Of a stretch of DNA of 27,648 nt, positions 19,401 to 27,648 are shown in pieces (positions within the stretch are counted from its first letter, which is position 1; each line of letters begins with the position of its first letter). The translations under genes and the position numbers were made by a program. The stretch spans positions 1 through 27,648 of the forward strand of contig JBNGIO010005884.1 of assembly GCA_049999805.1 (NCBI GenBank). The letters run 5' to 3'. Origin of the DNA: Folioceros fuciformis. Lineage: Eukaryota; Anthocerotophyta; Anthocerotopsida; Anthocerotales. Below the pieces are notes generated by a model that was not told where the DNA came from, did no database searches, and saw only the letters and a list, made by a program, of their open reading frames with translations.

Positions 19401-20459
19401 AACAAGGGGTTATCCCATCCTCGAGAACTCTGTCTTTTCAGTCTCCCGGTGGTCTTGGAGCTGTCGAACGTGGGGACACAGCTTTCCAGTACGAGGTCCG
19501 AGTTTACTCTTTGGTCTGCAGTTTCACACACCGTCTCCGTCGCCTGCTCCCCATCAGCAACTGCTGTAGTCTTATCAGACAGCACTTTGTCCCACAACTC
19601 CCTCAGTTCTTGCCTTAGGAGCGCCAAAGATTCTTCCTGGACATCATCAAGAAGCACGCACAAGAACGTTCGGAAATTTGTCCATGCTCAGAACTGAAAA
19701 GCTCAACGCGTGAATAGCATCACCTCTCACCTTGCACTCAATAGCTTGTTGCAAGCTATTCATCTCCTCTACACTCCTTTCTTTAGCTGCTGCCGCTGCA
19801 GCAGCTGCCACTGCTACCACAAGAACTCTTTGAAGAGGAGCAAATCCTTCCCACACCTCCGCCTCTCGGCCGCTAAGGTGACTGCCCAACCTTGCCAAGC
19901 CAGAAGCAACGTCTGGGTGGGCGGGCCCATGTTCCACAGAGAACCAAGCAATGCTCCCATTTCGAGGATTATCAAGTACCGAAAACCCGACTGCAGAATC
20001 TCTGCACTGCACTTGGGACCGCCCCACGATTCTTGGTCTCCTCATGTTCGATCGCCTCTCGTAAGGACGGGCTCTGCCCGATCCCCACAGGTAGAGGCGC
20101 TGCATGGGACCAACGGACGCACCGGCCGACGTTTCTTGCGGATCTTTTGCTACTGCCTGAGTCTCGGTGTCTCGCAACGACAGCTGTGAGAATACTTGAA
20201 GCTGCTGCGGAATGCCGACGCCGTCTTCGACTTTCTTCATCTCCCCTCTGCAGCGCTGTGAGCGAATCCGCTCGCAGAAAGCCATTCCGTGGAACGGACT
20301 ACCATCTCGACATAAAATCTCCGGCAACTCGGCAAGGAATCCTACAACAGGGATCGGTCCGGTACTGCCATGAGTGTCGAATCTCCCGTCCGAAGAATCT
20401 TTACACGCGCTACCTGAAGAGGCTCTCCTCCGAGCAGGAGCAAACCGGCGGTTGACCAT
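16446..20459 (-). CDS. Large coiled-coil protein of unknown function, 12 exons
   Basis: The minus-strand exons are 20459-19731, 19636-19268, 19173-19060, 18905-18834, 18696-18618, 18573-18356, 18264-17860, 17782-17663, 17583-17497, 17405-17298, 17251-17126 and 17039-16446. All phases agree, giving about 1,006 residues. A basic N-terminus (VNRRFAPARRR) and disordered region lead to an alanine-rich helix (VVAVAAAAAAAAKERSVEEM). Short conserved-looking helices follow (EESLALLRQELRELWDKV, KQITALLEKEASGVMSAF). A coiled coil is spread over exons 8-11 (KKREAEVKLAEAIEADKK, LVELTKQLRLKEEDYEDV, HLREELESLTMASKVAREAN, RQLEQRFAALEEICRRKD). The C-terminal ~195 residues are Ser/Thr/Pro-rich and basic, ending KENADKRRRWL. 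I do not recognise the family. The layout resembles microtubule- or chromosome-associated plant proteins, but that is only an impression. The start (20459 or 20468) and exon 11's acceptor are the weakest points. Confidence 0.7.
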
Positions 20460-21482
20460 GCAGTGCATCATTTTCAGGTCTCCGCCCCTTCCTGGCCCTC
20501 GGCCCTCATACAGACATGCAGCTACCAATTCCACCTCCTAACGATCACCAGAAAGGCGCTGGACATCTAAGAAACGACACCTCCTCGGGTCTAGATCACA
20601 GAAAGCTAGCCCGAGAAAGAACTTCAAGACACTCCAGGCTCAGCAAGCAAAGAAGCAGCTGGCTTGCCTTCCCTGATGCCAGAAAGAAGGAGGAGCTGGC
20701 AAATGCCCTCAGTGTCTGCCTCCCTAATGCATCAAGAACGAGCATCCCTTGTGACAATTCTCCGAACACCCGTCCGGACTGGGCTATCAAAGCCCAGCCA
20801 GCTCATTCACGTGAGTGCAAATGTGCAGAGCAGGAGCAGCCAGAGGGAGTGATTGGGAGATTGTAAGCAGTCCACCTTCCGCAACAGGTGAACTCGGGAC
20901 AGAAAGACAACCCTTTGCAACTTCACAAGATCCAGAAATGGAGGCTGAGACCATGGCGAGCGGCCAAACGTTTGAAATGGAACCAGTTCAAATTCAAAAC
21001 GACAAAAAGGTCTGTTCACAACTCGGTCCTGCGAAGCCGGACAGGATCTGGCCGCGCACGTCGGGCATGTAGATAATACGACGTAGCGAACATTTCGTAC
21101 CCTCCGACGGTATCCTATGCATACATTAAAATTCATTTATCATAGCCGATATGTACAACGGAGCGGAACAGATGCCCGTTGTTCCCAACACACAAACAAT
21201 CCATTAAGACGAAGTTTAAGTCTTATATGTAATGATCTCCCAAATTTAGAAGAGACTCACTTTAAGGCTCCGGTTACATGGGTAGTCATTCCTTCGCTTG
21301 CTCCTAGTTTACTATAAGGGCATTTCCTACTGCAACGATACTAACTGGTCGAGTTACATATCCCCAAAGATGCAGCAATTTCTAGTTACATGATATATAT
21401 CTATGGGATAGGAACTTTGGCATGTACACGAGAAAGAGGTTTTCGAGTCTTCCCCATTGTCACGTGGGGTTTGTCATTGGAC
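20460..21482. other. Upstream of coiled-coil gene and downstream of the SOUL gene
   Basis: Contains the probable 5' leader of the coiled-coil gene and the 3' UTR of the DUF2358/SOUL gene, both on the minus strand. Open frames at 20516-20866 (plus) and 20807-21136 (minus) show no recognisable domain. An unseen 5' exon of the coiled-coil gene could lie here. Confidence 0.4.
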
Positions 21483-23343
21483 TCATTCCAACTTGAAATC
21501 TTGCAGCTGGATGAGAACCTCATTTCTCTGCAATCCACGGTTACATTGTCAGCCTGCAGGACAGAGCCTTCAGCACATGAGACAAACATGCAAGAGACAG
21601 GCACCTGTATGAAGGCCGGTGTGCTGTCAGGATCATTGTAGCGAGCAAGCATGGCGCCTTCTTGTGGGACGAGGCCATCCCTGACTAATGCTGCACGCAA
21701 ATTTCTCTCCAATTGCCTCACTCGTTCTGGGGTTGGTTTGCCGCTGAACATGGAAGCTGCCAGAAATCCCTCACCAACAGGCTGGACCTCCACGTTGGTC
21801 GAGTTCGGTGCAGGTAACCTGATGCTTCAAATCCTGAGTCAACGTGGGGAGTGGTGAAGACGATCTCTCACTCCTGGAGGAACTAGTTACCTGGACAAAT
21901 CGGCAGACCGAGGCAGCACAATCTGGATGCGAGATGGCCCAGAGGTTTCCTCAGTTCTCGTCTTGGTGAACACCGGCGTGGTCATTTTGAACTTCTCGCC
22001 CCCGGCATTCTTGCCAAAGATGTAGCTGCAGATGGAAGGAGAGTGGTTAGGTCAGCTTCATGACTTGCACTGCCTGAAGGTAGTCATGGGAGATGAAGCA
22101 CTCACCCAGCTATGTCATTGAATCCCTTGTTGCCTGCTAGCCCTTCTGAATCAGCCGCCACCACCAGTATTGGATCATACTTTCTTACCTGCATCCAACC
22201 GAAGCATGTATGCCATGTCTGTCATATTTTATGCCAACGTATGCCATGCACAATTTCTGAACGTGATCCTAGCTTTCGGGGCTGGAAGTCACTAGCGGAG
22301 AGGGGAGCAACCTCATAATCTGCAGCTCGTCTCAGAACTTGGTACCTTGGAGTCTCCAAGTCAGGGGTTTTGTAGTACCGCATCTGCAGTGACACATGTC
22401 CCAGTTCAGTCTGGTGATCCCTACACAAACTACGAAAAGGAAGACAGGTCTGGCTGAACCTCACCTGTCTGACCACATCCATGACGGCCTCCAGAGACAG
22501 GAACTCGTTGTTGCGAACGGAGTCCCACAGGTCCTGCACCGGGCAACAAGGAATTGTATCGTGGTCTAGAATACGGTGGAGTCATGCCTTATCCGCTGGA
22601 CGCAACCTACCACATGACTGACGAATTTGCGAGACTCCGGATCAAAGGCCATGAGGGAGACACCAGTGAACACCAGCTTAGGTCTCCAAGGCAGCAGCAC
22701 GAAGTTGAGGGTCATGGTCCACCGAGTTGTGATCTCATTGGGGCCTGTCTGCCAGCACCGGTACCTCTGCAAAAGCTTAGCACCTGGGCGGAAGGAATGC
22801 AAGAGCGAGCCTGAGCCTCGCAATGAAGGCTTCCTGAACCCAAACCTGGCGGACTGTGTGAAGCTCGAACAGGGGACGGAAGAGAACACGGAGCATGGCG
22901 ATGTTGAACAGATACCACTCCAGCGTCTCGTACCGGGTGAGCGGGTCCTTGAACACCACTTTCTCAGCGTACATGCTCTTGTTTATCCCCTGCTCATCAA
23001 ACAAGTGCACCAGGTCCTTCTCCAGAAACGCCACCAGTTCCTGTGCCACATCCTGGGGAGCCTCCACATCCACATCCACCGTGTTCATCGGCCGAGGGGC
23101 TCCACTGAATGCAAGGCAAGTGAGTGATGCAGTGCGGCATTGCTTCAACACGGGAGACCTGTTGGACTTGGAGGAGACCGTAGCATTCTTGCATTTTCTG
23201 AAAGGACGACGCGAGGCAGCTACAGCTCTGCCGCACAAATTCTGCAGTGCAACCTGCTGAGGGAAGCCATTAGGATTGCGTGGCAGGAGAGACGGCACCC
23301 TGGAGCTCGCCGAGACAGCCATGTTGCATCTCACTGAACCCAT
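21483..23343 (-). CDS. Plastid DUF2358 + SOUL heme-binding protein (HBP5-like)
   Basis: Eight exons on the minus strand: 23343-22846, 22748-22611, 22533-22465, 22383-22312, 22188-22106, 22025-21891, 21818-21605 and 21527-21483. They join in frame to 417 residues (410 if the second ATG at 23322 is used, whose MAVSASS start looks more like a transit peptide). About 90 Ser/Arg-rich residues form the leader. DUF2358 follows at about 99-235, with FEKD-type helices (LVAFLEKDLVHLFDEQG), FKDPLTRYETLEWY, TGPNEITTRWTMTLNFVLLP and WDSVRNNEFLSLEAV. The SOUL domain at about 236-417 shows YYKTPDLETPRYQVLRRAAD, GFNDIAGYIFGKNAGG, FKMTTPVFTK, QIVLP, MFSGKPTPERV, ARYNDPDSTPAFIQ and RNEVLIQL. The order matches Arabidopsis At5g20140 (HBP5), a chloroplast tetrapyrrole-binding protein linked to heme metabolism. 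Function by family; domains clearly seen. Confidence 0.9.
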
Positions 23344-24381
23344 TGGCTTCTGGCCTTCCTCATTTTTCCATCCAAGTATGTTTCGTTTTCGTGCGGTGGA
23401 GAGAGGAAACTTGCTACAACTATCAGCTCCAAACGGCGAGCTAAAACAATTCCATCATGCGTGTTCCAGACCAGATGCACATCCAAGAGAAAACACAGCC
23501 AGTGACAAGTCGGCAATTCTACCATGGGGTTCTGCGAAACATTGCTGAAAGAACGGAGTTTCTCGACAACCAGGATTTGCACTGTTCGTGCTGGAAAGAC
23601 ACCTTTTTCTCCATGTATCTCAAATAGTCTCCGAAATTTGCCATTTGAAAACAGGAGAGCTGGTAGTTGTTTGTGTGGACCACGAAAAACGCCTTCATGG
23701 AATGAGCGGCGAGTGTGCCAAGATTCTTAACAGTAAAGGATGTTGCATTACGTGTGCCAAGACACATGCAAAGCAAACAACTCCTGGCAAGCTCTAAAGG
23801 AAAATCTAGATCCCAGGAGACCTTCCTGATAGTTTGGTGACCTGTAGACTTGTCTTCCCTAACAATCAGGTCCAGCTAGGCTTCAGAAAGATGTCGAAGA
23901 AAAGTGGAAAGGTCGAGGAGGAGATGCTGTAGGGCTCTCACACTCCTGGCAACTCGTCATGGGGACCAAAATCTGCGATGCTGAACTTTTTTCTCACCAT
24001 GCACCGATGTCGTGAAGCAAGTCCCTAGATTTGTCGCAGAAAGCTCTTTCATGCGCTGATACGAACAGCGACCTCCCCTCCAGCATGAAGATCCGAGAAG
24101 CACTAACATGGTATCGCCACATGACTCGGAGAACAGCTTGACATACAAGAGCTCCTATAAGCGGGGAGCAGAATCCAAACAGCCTTCCTGGAAGCCCGCT
24201 CGGAGGATTGCTAAACTCGTACATCCCCGTTCTGTGATATCTACTACTCTGCGTATCGTAAGCTGTATCTCTGAAACATTAACAAGGTCCACCTCCGATG
24301 CCAGGAGCTCCTCTAAAGAATTGCATCCCTAGATTACACAGTCCACCTCATTGGACCACCCTAGACAGCCAACAGACGCAG
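23344..24381. other. Intergenic between the SOUL and Ycf20-like genes
   Basis: About 1 kb holding the promoter of the DUF2358/SOUL gene and the 3' UTR of the Ycf20-like gene (both minus). Minus frame 23519-23776 and plus frames 23524-23797 have no recognised motif. Confidence 0.45.
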
Positions 24382-24909
24382 CTAGCTTCCCAGCTTGAAC
24401 GCGTCCACAAACAGGCCAAACGAGAAACCTGCTTTCCAGTAGTTGAGCATTTTGAACAAGCTCTGCAACCTCTTCCCCATGGGCATGGCTGGCTTCCGGT
24501 AAAGCACGTATCCAATTCCCTCTATCACGGCAACCATGACTCCTGCAGCCAGCACGTCCCAGTCCCCAGTCTGCCCTAACACCGTCGCCAACGCGTTCGC
24601 GGAATAGAAACCCAAGAGTACAAGAAAGATCTTCACGGGCAAGTCCTTGCGAAAATCGTTGAGCTTCCCGAACAGCTGGCGCTGTCCTTCTCCAATAATT
24701 CTGCCCAGGCGAGTGGTGCCACTCAAGCCCACATTCTGGTCCTGCCCGTCGTTACCCCCAGGGTTGTTGTTGAGCACGCAGGTGATTCTCCCGCCACCCG
24801 CGGGCCGCCTCTCGGCTGCCCGGCTCACCTTCCAGACTCCCTTTCTCAGGCTTCCGGCCCTGGGCGGACCCAGCCACCCTGTGTGCCACACGGCGAGCCC
24901 AGCTGCCAT
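24382..24909 (-). CDS. Ycf20-like (DUF565) plastid membrane protein
   Basis: Single-exon frame of 175 residues. The first ~60 residues are rich in Arg, Gly and Ala (AERRPAGGGRITCVLNNN) and resemble a chloroplast transit peptide. The mature part has the Ycf20 pattern: TTRLGRIIGEGQRQLFGKL, then DLPVKIFLVLLGFYSANAL (first membrane segment, about residues 96-117), DWDVLAAGVMVAVIEGIGYV (second segment, about 120-142) and LLNYWKAGFSFGLFVDAFKLG-type closing residues (seen as MLNYWKAGFSFGLFVDAFK). Ycf20 is plastid-encoded in red and some green algae and nuclear in land plants. Arabidopsis relatives (NPQ6/NPQ7) affect non-photochemical quenching, with unknown molecular activity. Length is normal and no residues look broken. 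It is divergent from the TGD5-like gene, with 200 bp between the ATGs. Confidence 0.88.
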   Translation of the reverse strand: MAAGLAVWHTGWLGPPRAGSLRKGVWKVSRAAERRPAGGGRITCVLNNNPGGNDGQDQNVGLSGTTRLGRIIGEGQRQLFGKLNDFRKDLPVKIFLVLLGFYSANALATVLGQTGDWDVLAAGVMVAVIEGIGYVLYRKPAMPMGKRLQSLFKMLNYWKAGFSFGLFVDAFKLGS

Positions 24910-25109
24910 TGAGCGCTGGATGAACGCACGTAGTAATGTCGCTGCGCACGGGTGTCAGGTGACGAACCGAGGCCGGATACGGTTCGGTGCCGAAGCTGGC
25001 GCACCTCCTGCCAGCGCAACTTCTCTGTTGCTCCCCTGTTCCGCTCTGGTGATCACGCGTCTCCGCCGGGAGGCTGCGAGCCAAGGGTAGCGAAGTTTAG
25101 TGCGGCAGG
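24910..25109. promoter_or_regulatory. 200-bp bidirectional upstream region (Ycf20-like / TGD5-like)
   Basis: Lies between two divergent start codons, GC-rich, without a TATA box that I can see. Both genes must be driven from here or from within each other's transcribed region. Promoter function is inferred from the layout only. Confidence 0.55.
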
Positions 25110-26211
25110 ATGGGCAGAGACGACGGGGACAAGGGCTGGCTGTGGCGCCTGCCCACAATCGAGACTCCGGAGTGGGGGAAGCTCGGCCCGGCCTTCGGTT
25201 ACGGCATCGGGTGCGGAATTGGAGTCGGAGCTGGTGTCGTCGGTGGTGCGTGTCTCACAGCTTTTTCCTGCTTCATTTTCGTTTCATGCATCTTTCAGAG
25301 CTGCAGAATCCGACATCCAGGCTTGATTCCGTGTTGTTCTTGGTGTGCCCGCTGGAATGGATTGATTCAAGTTTGGATTGTGAACTGGCAGTCCGTTTTT
25401 TCACTACTCTGGGATCATCTAGGTCTTTCTCTCTCCTTTCTTGTCCGAATTTCTGCTAGAATCCTCGTGGTTTTCTGTTCCGGTTGTAGAGGGTAGATTG
25501 CACCAGGAGCTAAGAGTCCAGCCAATGGCAGTTACTTCTTGGTGTGCTTGCTGTAATGGGTTGATGGAGGTTGGATTTTGAACTGGCAGTCCGATTTTTT
25601 TCTGCAGTGAGCATCATTTAGGTCCTCCATTCTCCTTTCTTGTTCGAATTCTTGCCACAATGCTTTGTGGTCTCTAGTTTCGGTACCAGAGGAGTGCGAT
25701 TAGGAGCTAAGACTCAGCCAGTGGCAGTTACTTGTCAAGCATGTCAATTGAAAGAGGTTGAGAGTGCAACAAAGTGGACCATGCTCCATCAAAACAGCCC
25801 TTGGTATCAATCCATGCTTGTCTGTGCCGCAGGAGCCGGATTGGGGTTCGGATTCCCTGGGCTGCAGTTTGGAGTTGGAGTTGGTGCGGGTTGCGGCCTC
25901 GGCGTGGGGTTTGGTTACGGTTTGGGTAGGGGGAGAGCTTATGATGAAACTTCTCGCTACAGCAATATCGGAAAGCTCGGCCCCAGGCGGCAGAATCAGT
26001 CCGGCGCAAGCGGGTGAGAGATTCGTTTCGTCAGTTGCTGCATTCAGATTTCTGAATCTTGATCAAGCCTTTCTTAGCTTCCGGCATCTCAAATTGATTC
26101 TCGCTCTTCTGCAGGGCGGAGCTGGGCGCAATGGTTGATGACTTGATAGCAGGAATCAGGTCGGCTTTCGAAGGTGTTGCAGACGATGGAGCTAAAAGGA
26201 AGAGACGGTAG
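25110..26211 (+). CDS. TGD5-like glycine-rich protein
   Basis: Three exons (25110-25245, 25833-26013, 26115-26211) join in frame to 137 residues. After a hydrophilic start (DKGWLWRLPTIETPEWGKL) come two glycine-alternating hydrophobic stretches, PAFGYGIGCGIGVGAGVVGG and VGVGAGCGLGVGFGYGLGRG, separated by GLGFGFPGLQ. This double pattern (GxGxGxGCGxGVGxG...GVGxGxGCGxGVGxGxGxG) matches TGD5 (TRIGALACTOSYLDIACYLGLYCEROL 5), a small glycine-rich chloroplast-envelope protein needed for lipid import from the ER to the plastid by the TGD1-4 machinery. The C-terminal tail (AELGAMVDDLIAGIRSAFEG, ending KRKRR) is longer than I recall for TGD5. The phase-1 and phase-2 introns split glycine codons. Intron 1 (587 bp) carries an internal tandem duplication. 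Related glycine-rich proteins exist, so orthology to TGD5 itself is moderate. Confidence 0.7.
25335..25736. repeat. Diverged tandem duplication (about 200-bp unit) inside TGD5-like intron 1
   Basis: The segment from about 25335 (TTCTTGGTGTGCCCGCTGG) recurs from about 25536 (CTTCTTGGTGTGCTTGCTG). Shared landmarks in both copies are GAACTGGCAGTCCG, CTCCTTTCTTGT-CGAATT and AGGAGCTAAGA...CAGCCA-TGGCAGTTACTT. Period is about 200 bp and divergence roughly 20-25% by eye. Confidence 0.75.
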
Positions 26212-26321
26212 TGCTTAGTTTTGCGTTTCGTAAACGGATCCATGTGAAAGAAATCGCAGAGGAGTTGTTGAGGACCTATCGAACGGGATTCTTTGTGTAT
26301 ACTAATGATTGTGACATTTAC

Positions 26322-27648
26322 TCAAAGAGGAAGCACAGACTGGCACCGCCTCGATTCGGATTTCTGTGTCGGAGAGGCATGAGGGAGGAAGAGGAGAACG
26401 TTGTAGAAGAGCTCCATGGTGACATCCAGGGGACCCGGCAAGCAGTAATGCAAGCAGTCCTTTGGCGGGCTGACGTGAGCTTCCGGCCGCAGACTCACGG
26501 GGATGGCCACATCCAGGAAGATGAAGCCCATGGCGTCCGTCATCTCACGGGCTAGCTTGTTCTGCCGCTCGTACTCTCCCCAGTGGTGTGGAAGCTTCTC
26601 CGTGGACGCCGAGGTCGTCAAAGGAGCCCCGGTTTCCACGCTGCAATTCAGGTGGCCTGCCAAGCTGCAAAGTGAGTCCCAGTCTCAGGCAGCAGGGATT
26701 GCGTGCGTCGGCCAGGCGTACCTCGTGGTGTGCTGCGGTAAAAGACTTGCACGCTGGGATATCGAACCTGCAGAACATGGAACGTGTTGCGCAGAGTCTC
26801 AGTGTAGTTCCCGTCGCCCTCGAAATGCGCGCCTCTGTTGAGCAAGAGTAGCGAGACGTTCCATTGGTGCACCAGGTGGATCCACGGGAACTCCGTGAAT
26901 CCTGACTTGTCTCGCAGCCATTTGAGGTGCACTGTGTTGAGAGAAAGTCGGTCATTCCTCACAAAGCCCGCGTAGAAGCCTCCGTCTACGACATCAGCGC
27001 ACAAACGGTATCTGGTTTGCACCGTTCTGTCGTTCCGGAGAGGCACCTGGACGCCTGTGGTGTTAGGTTCGGTGTAATCCATGAGCATGTAGTACACTTC
27101 CTGGCTGATGGAGTCCCCCACAATCAACTCTGCTGCCAACTCTTCTGACCAGTTCTCCAGTGCAGAACAGCATCAACCAGTTCAATCTTTCCACACGGAA
27201 TTCTGGATTCCCTCGCGCGGGAAACCGATCGGTTGACAGCAGCAGCAGGACTTCAAGAGTTCAGGAAATGATACTAACCTGCAGAAATTATGCCTATTGA
27301 AAGGCAAGAGTGGACAGGTTTCATCCGTCTTCCACTGCCACTTCAGTTCCTTCCTCACCTGACAATTTAAAGCATGGCCTCGAGGGGCCAGATGAGATCG
27401 AGTTCTTCCAACTTCAAGGATACGTCATACAAAGTTGTAAGCTGCATAGCTGAAATGGGAGCTGGTTGTGAAAAACCTTCCAGTTGCCTCCGCCTGCAGC
27501 AATTTCATTTGCCTCAACTCCGGAAACAGCTCCTGGTGTAGAATTGTGCCATCTTTTATCGCACGATTCATAAATCTCTGCCCCCCACACCTTGGGAGGG
27601 ATGTACCTGGGTGTGTTGTTGTAAATCCATCTTCCTGTACGTCTGGAC
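26322..27648 (-). CDS. PC-esterase / TBL-like O-acyltransferase, 5' end beyond the window
   Basis: Exons on the minus strand: 27648-27477 (open at the edge), 27358-27275, 27154-26722 and 26656-26322, giving about 340 residues plus stop. The TBL-type N-terminal region shows GRWIYNNTPRYIPPKVWG, YESCDKRWH and LKWQWKTDETCPLLPFN. The esterase part has LIVGDSISQEVYYMLM (catalytic Ser in GDS) and a C-terminal DCLHYCLPGPLD motif (D-x-x-H pair). Several N-x-S/T sites suggest a Golgi-lumen location, as for trichome-birefringence-like proteins that O-acetylate cell-wall polysaccharides; the membrane anchor would lie beyond the window. The second intron is modelled as GT at 27274 and AG at 27156-27155 because that keeps frame and spacing to GDS; another choice is possible. 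The 3' end lies 110 bp from the TGD5-like stop (convergent). Confidence 0.82.

Noticed and set aside
22627-23127. Plus-strand 166-codon ORF
   Set aside because: Antisense to well-supported exons 1 and 2 of the DUF2358/SOUL gene.
24647-25090. Plus-strand 147-codon ORF
   Set aside because: Antisense to the Ycf20-like transit-peptide region and the divergent promoter; no motif.

Overview
The window looks like nuclear DNA of a green-lineage (streptophyte) eukaryote. The genes are split by short GT-AG introns (about 80-600 bp). The proteins include plant-type plastid products (UMP kinase with a leader, Ycf20-like, DUF2358+SOUL, TGD5-like) and a plant cell-wall PC-esterase. Compact genes, short introns and balanced base composition suggest a charophyte alga of the Klebsormidium type or an early land plant; this placement is inference.

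Positions 1 to about 5,100 are accessory and AT-richer. They hold an edge-truncated ORF with a repeated QPW motif (minus), a ~100-bp fragment of a light-harvesting chlorophyll a/b protein, a PIF/Harbinger transposase remnant, a ~646-bp segment between two 30-bp direct repeats, a 117-bp dispersed repeat in two copies, and a small intact CCCH zinc-finger ORF related to ZC3H3.

Positions 5,100 to 27,648 are gene-dense. In order: ATG101 (minus, 7 exons) is divergent from TRAPPC13 (plus, 12 exons with a 15-nt microexon and a GC-AG last intron). CacyBP/SIP (plus, intronless) and plastid UMP kinase (plus, 7 exons) follow. After a gap with a tRNA/SINE-like element comes a small conserved protein with an FWRSKK...DWW...FLNEPP signature (plus, 3 exons). 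Then come a 12-exon coiled-coil protein of about 1,006 residues (minus), a DUF2358+SOUL heme-binding protein (minus, 8 exons), a Ycf20-like protein (minus, intronless), a TGD5-like glycine-rich protein (plus, 3 exons, divergent from Ycf20), and the 3' part of a TBL/PC-esterase gene (minus, running off the right edge).

There is no operon logic. The notable arrangements are two divergent pairs with short shared upstream regions (ATG101/TRAPPC13, both membrane-traffic functions; Ycf20/TGD5, both plastid-envelope or plastid-membrane functions) and three neighbouring genes with likely plastid products (SOUL, Ycf20, TGD5). I assembled exon models by hand from splice consensus, reading-frame continuity and remembered family sequence. 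Exon edges are well supported where the frame joins exactly, but no transcript or database evidence was available.
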